Of a stretch of DNA of 64,000 bases, positions 48,569-59,016 are shown piece after piece. Origin of the DNA: Schistosoma mansoni (lineage: Eukaryota; Platyhelminthes; Trematoda; Strigeidida; Schistosomatidae); the NCBI RefSeq assembly GCF_000237925.1, contig NC_031496.1, positions 11,805,428 through 11,869,427 on the forward strand, written 5' to 3'. The notes under the pieces are model-generated. The model made no database searches. It worked only from the letters and a program-made list of their open reading frames with translations, and had not been told where the DNA came from. The position numbers were made by a program, and so were the translations under genes. The first letter of the stretch is position 1; each line of letters starts with the position of its first letter.

Positions 48569-50257
48569 TTTCTAGCTTCTTTTAAGTGAACATATCATGC
48601 CTCTGAGAAAATATAAGATTGCGATTTAATAAACATTATCATGATGATTTGGCCTAGAGAAATTCATGTAATCCCATAAAATTGTTTATATTTTTAGTCT
48701 CACCAATGGATTGAATTTGGAGGGAAGAAACTGAAAAATGATAGTATGAAAATCTTATTATGATTTTTCTTTATTTTCGGTCAAAATGGTGATATAGGAA
48801 ATTGTGTTTTTAGTCCAAAAATTACTAAAAGAAGCTTTTTGTTTTATTTACTTAATTTTCTTTTTATAGAGTGTAAGCATAGATCTATGTAACTTTTCGA
48901 GAAATTTACTACTATCAGATTTAAATAAGCGGAATGAAAAAGAAACTTTTACAAAATCTGGTGAATAGTGAGGCTATTAACTGTCCATTGACCATTTGTT
49001 CATTATTCACTTAAAGCGCATGAATGGAGTGGTCATGAAACATATCTCGCACAATTCTTAACGGAAATACACAAAAAATGTTATGGCCCGTAATACATAG
49101 CTCATTTGAGATAAATAGAATCATCACTCAAAAGAGATCAGAAATACTGAAGAATATTCACTAACTGTATATTCAGTTACATGCTAAATCTTCCGAAAAA
49201 AATGTACGAGGTCTGATTACTTTTATGAAGATAGATTCATGGTAACTCCATGTGTTACCTAAAATACTCCGAAATCTGTAACACGAGTTGAAAAAGTAAC
49301 TTCAAAAGTCTGGATACTCGATATCTCATTCTAAACTCTATGCAGTGAGAGGAATGTACGCCAGTACAACGAGGTTGAGACACTTACTGTATACAAAGCT
49401 ATAGTAAGACTGTGTCTGAAGGGTGTTGCTAACTATTCTTTGTATGTGACCGAATTGTTTGTCTACCATTAGACCTTTAACCGGCCAACTTCGTGGAAAT
49501 GCGAAAATCACCAATTTCGGCGACAATGCAAGAAAAGCATACTACACGGTTGAGGAAATTATCATAAAAGAAACTAAGCTCGAAAACCAGTCATGCATCC
49601 CCACGAAATCAAGAGTGGTTAGCCATACTACGCATTACTTGAAACAACTATCCAGTTTAGATCAAACGCTTCTCAATATAATGGTGTTTTCGAGATCTAT
49701 CTATCAACTCCTTCATCCCTGACTGATGGTTTGACTGGGATGTGAATAAGAAATTTAGTGCCGATTCACTTCACTCTTAGCAAGTGGATAATAAGATAAA
49801 CTAATACCGCTACATCTTGTAAGATTTACTAGCCCAAATTTTTATAGAATTCGTCGACAGACCACAGTTATCTAATACAATCAGACTCATTTAACATCTA
49901 CAGTAGTAAAAAATATACAATAAGAGGATTTACTTTTTCCTCAAACACGGGAAAACCATTCTGGGGCACTAATCGTCAATAAAACTTGCGCTTTTCGAAC
50001 GGGAAGTTTAGTCCTAATGTGATTCACATTTCTCAAACTTTTGCTGTAATCTTATGCTACGAAAGTTCCATTTCTGATCTAAAGAATCTATTCTGAGCTT
50101 TACGTTCGGTAGATTACTTTTTTCAGTTTCAACCAAGTTAACAGTTAACTGTGGTTCTGCCTCAGCTTAATTTTCGTTCTTTTTCAGTTTTCACGTAAAG
50201 GATAGTTTTAGCTTATCGTAACCCGTTTTTATCCATTTTTACCCTTCTTAGTGTACT
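48569..50257. other. Intergenic; right end may be 5' UTR of the following CR1 element
   Basis: AT-rich until about 50140, where composition becomes more even. An 87-residue frame at 49459-49722 has no recognised domain and no supporting splice structure. Confidence 0.4.
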
Positions 50258-51897
50258 GTGTCTCTTTTAACGGTCCTAGGCTTACTGCTTGTATTTATAA
50301 GACAGTTGATATCAATATGGTCATGGAAAGTTAAAGTAAAAGACCTGGTTGCCGTTTTGCTGTTACATCTGGCATGCAGTGCGGCAACTGCAAAGGTTGG
50401 CTCCAGGAAGCGTGCACAGATCCCACAGCAACTGCCTACAACAGACTCAGCAAGCCGGCTCTTAAGTGAGTATGTGTTATGTGCAACACGGATACTGTAG
50501 TTTTGCTGAGTTATATCTTTGACTACTGACAGGTCTGAGGAACTTGTCTGGAAACTTGGTCATACAGCTGGTAATAAAACAGGAACATTCAGTGTAAACA
50601 AGAAGAGGGATATCGACATGTCTACATGTCGATGGAGCAGGTAAAAGCACTATTGATAATGCTGAAACTCAGAACCATTTTCACATCGACGGTAATTGAC
50701 TCCCTCAGCAAACTTGGGTCTCCCAGCGCAGAGTCCTTGGATGCGACAGTGGTTCCCAAAAAGTTTGTAGGTGGTTGGGCCCACGTTAACAGGGTTAAAA
50801 AGGACCAGGCGTCACCGTCTAAGCTGAACACCCCAAGTAATGTACGGAAATCAACTGGTCGTCCACACAGTCTACCCCCAAGAATGTCCGCCCGGTTATC
50901 CAAGAGCCTAAGAATCGTAAACCCGCTTTGACCTCCAAACAAAAGGGTGCCCAACCTGGACGCACTGGAGAACCTGGGAAAACAATAACGGATCGTAATG
51001 ACTCTCTCATATTCATCAATCTTAAAGACATCCCTGACCTTTCCCTAAGTTTGAAGGACAAAAATGACAGGATTCTTTGGAGAGAATCAAATAAGAAGCT
51101 TGGACTCCCTAGAATAGAGACTTTGATGGTCACACGGCTCACTTGGGGTAAGGACTCTAACCATCAAAATCTCCGAGGCTGCTTCGTGTAACACTAAAGG
51201 ATGCTTCCGACGTAGAGGACGTCCTGCTAGCTAGTCACTTAATGAAATCCAATGGGGACGTAAGAATAATGCCTGACATACCGTATTCTGAGCGAAATTT
51301 CCACCAGAACATCCCTAAATAATCTTGAGAGAAGTTTTTCCGCGGAAGAAATATCGTTGTGCAAGGTGTCCTGGAAAATATGGACTCTGGTCAAGCAAAC
51401 TCTGATATTAGTGAATGAACATTCATCAAGCATTTATTGAAACTCAAAAACATACTGACAGGTGTAGAGACTAGCCAAAAAAGACGGAGACTTTAGATCC
51501 CGGCTAATGTCGATAACCTTCTTATCCTCCCATATGGCGGCTGCAACTCTGGTAGCATTTCGTGCCAACAGACGTCGGTTGCCAACTGGAATCCATATGC
51601 ATTCGGATAGGCCACACAACACCAGGATCAAGCACAAATACGAGCTGGAGCTGAAAATTCCACATGTGGACTGTCTTGATCGTAAAAAACATTTAAACGA
51701 CAGGGACTACCGACTCGGAAAACCTTGTATAGGTAGGCTACCTGTCCATTCACGTAAGGCTCATACAGACAAACAGGAAGAAGCTCACGCGTTCCAAATT
51801 GAAAGCATAAACTGCGTATACATGAACGCCGAGAGTTCGCCAAACAAAATGGATGAGCCACGTTAACTTAGCAACGCTAATGATGCTCTCTCTCTAA
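50258..51897 (+). pseudogene. CR1-clade non-LTR retrotransposon, ORF1 and start of ORF2, decayed
   Basis: At about 50343-50496 the frame reads CRFAV ... CGNCKGWLQEACTD ... CVMCNTD, a PHD-like zinc-binding pattern (C-x2-C-x3-W-x3-C ... C-x2-C) known in ORF1 of some CR1 elements; a Trp codon expected before CVMC is TGA. Basic, Ser/Pro-rich ORF1 text follows in several frames (50626-51191), then RNIVVQGVLENM and a region ending at about 51861 with SINCVYMNAESSPNKMDEPR. That last motif is the beginning of the ORF2 endonuclease (family form: yxNARSLxNKxDEL). The sequence then breaks off and resumes with the RT C-terminus at 51898. Confidence 0.75.
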
Positions 51898-52296
51898 AAG
51901 GATAAGGACATTCTGGAGCGTATCCAACGTCGAGTCACGAAATCAGTTAGGGGACTCAAATTCAAACCTTACGAAGATCGCCCCCAATCCCTTAACCTTT
52001 ACTCGTTAGAGTATAGGGGTCTTAGAAATGACCTGCTTTCGGCTTACAGTATCCTTAAAACTTCTGGTCATCCCCTTAAACATATACTTAAGCTTAGTCA
52101 CAATATTAACCTAAGGGGTAACACCCAGAAACTGGAGACCAAGCACAGCAGAAAGGACTGTAGACACAACTTCTACTTCGTAAGAGTTGTCAAATGCTGG
52201 AATTTTCTGCCGAATGAACTAGTCCAAACGACTTCTCAGGAGTCCTTTAAGAGGAAACTTGACCTATTCTTAAGGACTATGGATGACGTCTTGTAA
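51898..52296 (+). pseudogene. CR1-clade reverse transcriptase, C-terminal remnant
   Basis: Open from KDKDILERIQRRVTKS to a TAA at 52294-52296. It carries the closing signature of CR1/Jockey-group RTs: LERIQRR..K, LNLYSLEYRGLRNDL, LRGN..KLE, RVVKCWNFLP and SFKRKLDLFL. All catalytic RT motifs and nearly the whole endonuclease are absent because of the internal deletion just upstream. SR1-like elements of schistosomes belong to this clade. Confidence 0.85.
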
Positions 52297-53880
52297 TGAA
52301 TTACCGATTTCTTTTTTCCTATTATCGTCAATATACCTAGGTTCTTGTCCGAAGGTATTGGTGATCCACTGCTACCAGACACGGAAGCCCATTAAGTGAA
52401 AGCTTCTTCCATTCCGTCCACAACCATTCGAACAATTTGAGTGAAAACAAATTGTACATTGAAAGCTCCTTTTCAACTCACACTTCTACGTTGGAGGTCA
52501 CGCTCTGCACAGTTCTTTCGATGAATGCAGGGTATGCGTAGTTCCTCTGGACTTCATCTAGTTTAAAACCTTTCAGATGCTTGTTACTAAGGCACACTAG
52601 TCAATGTTAACGTATCTTTCCTCTGTATTATTAAATAAACCAGTTAGTATATAAATTTAACAACTAAGATATATGGCTTAAACTAGAATTTATAGTTCCT
52701 AGTTATAGCTAAAGATTGAAACTTTTTGCTGGATACAGTAATACTTATTACTATATTTCCTTGTGAATGTAAATGCAATAGTACTATGACTAGGTCGAGT
52801 CGTACTATATAATACGAATGAGATATCCTATTTTGTTGTAAATATATTTACAACATTATCCGTGGTTGTCTTAAGAATATAAACACAAGTAGCGTGTCTC
52901 GTCTACATGCATTTTCAATCTATTGTTGACTGAGTTTATGTGTTTCATGCCATCTGTTCTGTAAATGTTTCACCACCGTACGTATATGTTTAGGTTCCCT
53001 GTCTACCATCCCATTGTTGCTCGCTGTCAGGATTTATATATAAGCACCAATATTTACACTTCATTGGCGGTTGTCAAGCTTCTCCCTAGTCAATGTGGAG
53101 CTTTGATGGAAAGTGGTATTTTGTTGACAAATTATTTGACATGACTGTAATTTATAAACATGCCAATCAGATTCAAGTTAGCGAGTCTTGGATTTTGGCG
53201 TAAAACCCATCCATCCAAATGGCTAGATCGTTTATTGGGATTATAGTTGGTGTCAGTTCGTGATGGGAACTCTAGCTCTAACTTCTGACCTAGCAGTAAA
53301 AAGATGTAGATAAAACCTACTCCGAATATAGCACACGAGGTCACCATTGAAATTCAAGAGTTCTGACCACAACAGTGAGTTTTTGTTAGTCATTCTGATC
53401 CGGGTTGTCGTGGTAGTTCGGAAATTATGACACAGAAATAGCAATTTCAAACGTAAAGATAAGAGTTGCTTTCAAACAGTAGGATCCAATATTCAGCTTA
53501 TTAAATTATATCAAACACAAGTTCTTAATGTTTAGAATTTCTCATGACTTCGTCGAGGTTTTAAATGGAACTGGAGATGCTATCCTGAAAGTCAAAATTG
53601 TTATCTGACTGACCGTTCTTGATCACTTGAGAATTCGCTAAGTAGCCAGTTATAAGATTTGTAAGAAAAATTAAGTTTTCTGCGTGCGTACTAAATATAG
53701 CAAGTCACTTCTCAGTTGTTATTATTATTATAGATGTCGAAAAGACTGCTTTTTAAAGTCAAGAACAGAAACCATCATAGCAGTACTACTCTATAACTAA
53801 CTGGAAGCAAAAACGCTTATTCAACCAAACTTTGAGGATGAAGCGTCTCTCTAGGTGGATGCGAAATATACAACAAAAGA
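52297..53880. other. CR1 3' UTR grading into unclassified sequence
   Basis: The first 300 bases after the stop are probably CR1 3' UTR. From about 53000 to 53450 lies a GC-richer block ('ctcgctgtcagg', 'gatccgggttgtcgtgg') open on the minus strand with no recognisable motif, probably another repeat. The rest shows nothing. Confidence 0.4.
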
Positions 53881-56057
53881 GTCAGTCAGTCAGCGACAAC
53901 GTAGGACCAGGCACATATATGCATCGGTCCAAGTTGCCATACCTCGCTAGCACAATAAGATGAACACCGGATTCATAGAAGTAATTAATTTAGTGGTGGT
54001 AGAATATAGAGAAAGGTTGTATAGAAGGATATAGTATAGGAAGGAAAAGTTATGAAGCAATTTTAATCTTAAGGTTTAAGGGAAGATAAAGAGTGTATAC
54101 ACCTACGCCATTGTGATCGATTCTGAGCCATGTCACCCAGAGTCTCCAACCATTGGTTACGATAGTCACGCGGACCCCAACCAGGTAGTCTGCATCTACC
54201 AACATGGCTCAGACTAGAAGTTAGTGACTTCAAGCACTGATGCCATGTTTTGGTTTGGCCGCCCCTAACTCTCTTCCAACCATCCCCTACACTAGTCAAC
54301 ATTGCGCATCGTGGTAATCGATGTTCAGGCATACGTAACACATGGCCCAACCATCTCAGTCGATGAAGATTCATGACCTCACCAACTGATTTACCATCAT
54401 TCCCTAAAACCCTGCGTCTAACCTCACTATTACTTACCCGGTTATCCCAGCAGATGCGAGCAATATTTCTAAGGCATCTGTGGTCAAATACTAGTAACCT
54501 ACGAGTATCTTCTACTCTTAATGAACATGTTTCGCAGCCGTAAAGTAGAACAGAGCGAACTGCTGCGCAGTATACTCGTTCCTTAATTGATAGACGGATA
54601 TCTCGTCTTCGCCATAGGTGATGTAAGTTGGCAAAAGCTAAATGAGCTTTTTGAATCCGTGCTGAGATTTCGTCAGACACCAACCCATTAGGGCTGATCA
54701 AACTTCCAAGATAAGTGAAGTTGTCGACGCGTTCGACTACTTCACTCCCTATCCTTAGTTCAGGTGTTGACGCAGGCCAGTCCTGGAGTAACAATTTACA
54801 TTTGGATGGGGAGAAACGCATCCCAAATATCCTGGCATTATTACTGAGTTCCAACAGAAGACTCAACATTTTGTCAGCGTCTTCACCAAACAGGACTATG
54901 TCATCTGCGTATTCTAAGTCGATAAGTGAACCTCCTGGTAGAAGATCAATTCCTGAAAATTCAGTCGAGGAGAGTGTTATTTCCAGCAACAGGTCTATAA
55001 TGAAGTTAAACAAAAATGGGGATAGTGGACAGCCTTGACGGACACCACTTGAGGTTGTAAAATCATATGACAGTTCGCCATAAGCTCTGACTCGACTGGT
55101 AGTGTTCGAGTAAAGAGCCTTCACAAGGTTTATGTACTTCTGAGGTACACCTTTCAATGAAAGACACTGCCACAAAACCTCTCGGTCTACAGAATCAAAT
55201 GCTGCTTTTAAGTCAAGAAAAACTATCATTGTCGGATGCCGATAAGCATGTCTGTGCTCTGCATGTCTGTACTGCCACATAACCTCTCGGTCTACAGAGT
55301 CAAATGCTGCTTTCAAGTCAAGAAAAACATTGTCGGACGCCGATAAGCATGTCTGTGCTCTAAAACTTGACGAATGGTGAATATGTGGTCGATACAGCCA
55401 CGACCAGGTCTGAAGCCAGCCTGATTTTCTCGTGTTTGCAGTTCACGAGTCTTAGTTAGGCGCCCGATAATTATTGAGGCTAGTATTTTAGATACTATGT
55501 TAATCAGACTGATCCCTCTATGGTTATCGCAGGATGATTTTGACCCCTTCTTATATATTGGGACAATCAGAGATTGTGACCAGTCAGATGGGATTACGTC
55601 CGTCTCCCAAATTTTAGCCAGAATATTAGTGAACTTAATCGCTAAAATTGGACCACCATATTTAAAGACCTCTAGAGCCAATCCATCTGGGCCAGCTGCT
55701 CTTCCTCGTTTCAGATTACTTATAGCCTTTTGAACTTCAAGTAGGGTCGGGGGGCCTACTTCAATGTTCCATTCAGGTTTTCTGGGAATAGTGGGTAGTT
55801 GTGCAGTAGCTGAAGGCCAGCTAAACTGCTCCTTAAAGTGTTCCGCCCATCGTTCTAAACGTTTGGGTTGAGAGCAGATAAGGGTTCCATCTTTTTCCGA
55901 GATCGTCTCACTTACACTTGACTTCTTAATTCCAGTTTCTTTTATTAGTCTGAATAGTTGCCTGGTGTTGCCTACAGCCGCTGCCTTTTCCATCTCTTTT
56001 GCTTTCGTTGCCCACCACTGCTCACGATCGTTCCTTAGACTTTTAGTTAACCTAGAG
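53881..56057 (-). pseudogene. RTE-clade non-LTR retrotransposon, 5'-truncated, RT nearly intact
   Basis: On the minus strand it begins at about 56057 with KEMEKAAAVGNTRQLF. It contains the RT fingers (NLKRGRAAGPDGLALEVFK, SLIVPIYKKGS), motif A (FLDLKAAFDSVDRE), motif B (SSGVRQGCPLSPFLFN), motif C (LEYADDIVLFGE) and the thumb region with NFTYLGSLIS and LLYGCET, and it stops at 54069. The 3' UTR ends in a short GTCA repeat at 53881-53894 (CTGA on the sense strand), a typical simple-repeat tail. One frameshift splits the frame at about 55315, caused by a tandem duplication at 55167-55361; no other disabling change is evident in the RT. The endonuclease half is missing. It matches the relic at 1-1211. 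Confidence 0.88.
55167..55361 (-). repeat. Tandem duplication (period 105 bp) inside the RT, duplicating motif A
   Basis: Units 55167-55260 and 55272-55361 are nearly identical and both encode LKAAFDSVDREV. The second has lost four bases (ACTATCATTG versus ACATTG), which shifts the frame. Confidence 0.9.
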
Positions 56058-56740
56058 AAGAGAAGACTAGGACATGTAATTTACAAAAAGCCGAGAATTT
56101 TTAAGGTGGAACTAGATTACTGGCAAATTACTTATGGCCGTGGTATTCATTGAGGAAAGTAACAAAAAAATACAATTTCTCAGTGGTCGATCTTCAAACT
56201 CATTATAAAACAAATTATGAAGGTACTTTCGTAGAGTGAATTGCAAGACGAACAAGACAAGTTGAGTGATATGGATAAGGACAAACGAGATAAAATCTGA
56301 ATATAATGATAAAACATGTCTGGTCTACACTACTTTTTGTCTTGTCTCCACGATCTCGATATCGTTTTCTCCATACTTTATACGTCCATTAGTATACTAT
56401 GAAACTACAGAATTCTATCTAACTAATCAAAAGTATGCAAACGTTTTTAAATATAGCATATAACTATAGTTGTGGCAAATAGTAACAACTATAGTCCTTT
56501 GATTATTTAGGAAGGAATTGTTGGGGTGATTCAGAAAACTCGCAAAAGACAAGAAAAGTTCATGAAACACTAAGAAGCATTTTATCCAATCAGTGTTCAT
56601 TAGAAGTTGTGTCAGAAACATCATGAAAGTGAAAAGTCACATGTAGAGTTTCTGGTTGAGTGATTACTATACTGCTATTATGTTTAGTAGCATTCCAGAA
56701 TTTTCGGGAAAACCCATGGACATCAAAAATACTACAAAAG
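56058..56740. other. Intergenic, no feature recognised
   Basis: AT-rich; short frames without features. Confidence 0.4.
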
Positions 56741-56895
56741 CTCTATATTTTCTGTACATGAATGAACCTTTGGAGTAAAGTGCTCGCATATTTTGCGCCT
56801 TTTCTCTCGTGTTCAAGATGCTGTATAGTTTTAGCTCGGGGGTTACGATAGTAGCTTAAGAACCATTTATAGCGTTCAATTAGCAAGACTTATCA
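56741..56895 (+). mobile_element. Decayed 3' part of the 346-bp LTR family
   Basis: Aligns with 45655-45820 from the TATA region (TCTATATTTTCTGTAC) through GTGTTCAAG and GGGGTTA to the terminal GACTTATCA. The 5' half is absent or unrecognisable. Confidence 0.65.
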
Positions 56896-57605
56896 GAAAT
56901 CATCTCATATACGTGAAAGCAGTATTTCTGGATCGTTACATATCCCGAGGAAATGTCTTTAGCACTAGTTTTCCATAACAAAAAATATTTCACTCCATAT
57001 ATAAGAATGAGTATGCTGTGCAGCTGTTCATTCTCCGCTACTGTGACCATGAGACAGCTACTAAGGGTGAAATGCATTCAAATATTTGATTAAAGGTGTA
57101 TTTTCAGTACTTTTCACGTTCCATAAAACTTCTGATCAGGAGAATAGACTCGACACAAACCTTTACGTAAGGAGGATATAAAAAAGATATAAAGCTACAA
57201 GTATCCAATGATTGGGGTAGCTAGTAAATTTTATAAATGCTAATTCTCTTATTCTGACTTGTAACGCTGTGCGGAATAGGATTAGTTTAAAGTAAATTGA
57301 AGGGAAGTCAAACCATTTCACCGAATTTGTGGTTGTTATTTTTGGCTTTTCAGATGAGTAGGTTCCTCAGAGTAATAAAAATTAGCGATTACTTATCAAA
57401 AATAATTTAAATGATACACATGCACCTACCTATTGTCTTTTGGATCTTGGATAATACATCATCTTTAGTTGCATACCTTAATATCTATTTTCTTCTCATT
57501 TACGTGCCATAATGGGTATAAACATTTCTACCATATTCTATATTAAAAAGCTTATCTGATTCTCTTTCAGTAGTATAACGTGTATTTAAAAACAAAAGAA
57601 CGCCA

Positions 57606-57646
<41 letters not shown>

Positions 57647-58087
57647 TCGGATATTCTATACTTTTATCTACTTTATTTCAATGTGTGGGTATCTCTTAGT
57701 AAGTAGTTTCTTTAAAGCGAAGTTTAGCTTGGAATCTTGATTTATGTCAAGCAAATTTTTGCTCCAGTAAACATTCATAAAATTTTAACACACGAGTGGT
57801 GTGCAATTATTCCTCTAGCTTGAAAAATTAAATGTGTACTTCGTACACGAATATTTTGTTTTGGGTTAGTTTTATAATCAATCAGATTTATCACATCCAT
57901 TAAAGTTATTTAAGTATAGCGGTTCAAGAATTTTAGACGTACCGTTGTATAAAACCAACCTTTTCATATTAATAACGGATATTATCACTCAAATTATATA
58001 GATATTTCTACTGCATCAATTTCAGTATGCAAATTTTTAATGTACCACTATTAAGTGAATCGTCGTGATATTGCATTTTTCTTCCAG
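56896..58087. other. Upstream region or 5' intron of the F-box gene
   Basis: AT-rich with an AT microsatellite at 57609-57645. The exon starting at 58088 enters in phase 2, so at least one more coding exon must lie to the left, but I could not choose it. Confidence 0.4.
57609..57645. repeat. (AT)n microsatellite, 37 bp
   Basis: Uninterrupted AT run upstream of the F-box gene. Confidence 0.95.
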
Positions 58088-58941
58088 CACTCTATCTCCA
58101 GCAACTTTTGGTGATCTCCCTGATGAGTTACTGCTTCGAGTTTTTGTTTATTTGCCACAAATTGACCTGATAAAATGTATTTCAAGGTAAGTGTTACATT
58201 CTAACGTATTTTCAGAGTTAATAAGAAGTTACATGTATTATCCCGAAGTTCATACTTGTGGAAACATTTAGACTTCCGTAATTATGAAGTAGAACCAAAA
58301 GATTTGCGTCTTTTCTCAAGACAGAAACTGGTTGGACGACAAACTGGTAGCGTTAAAATTGAATGTAGGTACCTTTTCGTCGTGACTGAATTGTCCCAAA
58401 GTTAATCCGAGATCCAAAAATATTGAAGCAGGATTGGCACCAGTCTTTAAAATTTGTGGTGTTTTGACTCATGTATTGATTCGGGGTGGAAGTATTAATA
58501 ACTTTCAAAATTTTATCAGATTATTTTCTGATTATCTTGAAAAACTTGAATTAATTGAGACTGTTGCTAAAAACAGGTGAGTTGATTTGTTTAGTATTTT
58601 TATCGTGAGTAATGTAATCTTCATATTACTGGTTACACAAAGTGTTCTTGCATGTCTGTAGATTTCTATGCATTTCACTGGTAAATGATTCATTTTGTGT
58701 TGTTACTGGAGTAGAATATCTTCGGGATAGTTCCCAATGCTTCGTGTATCACTCGTCCTAATAACCGTCATTAGATTAATCCCAACGTTGTCTAGATTTC
58801 AGAAGACAAAGCATTGACCACAGTTTATTACTATACAACGCAGGTCACAAAACCACAAGCACATAAAGTGAATACGAACAATAATGCGAGTGCGAATGAA
58901 TACTAGTGATTAAGGGCGAATGAATTGCTAAGATTTTAGAA

Positions 58942-59016
<75 letters not shown>

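Noticed and set aside
49459-49722. 87-residue frame as a gene
   Set aside because: No domain, splice context or codon signal supports it, and it begins at a non-ATG codon.
51507-51866. Independent 119-residue gene
   Set aside because: It is the end of CR1 ORF1 and the beginning of ORF2, not a host gene.
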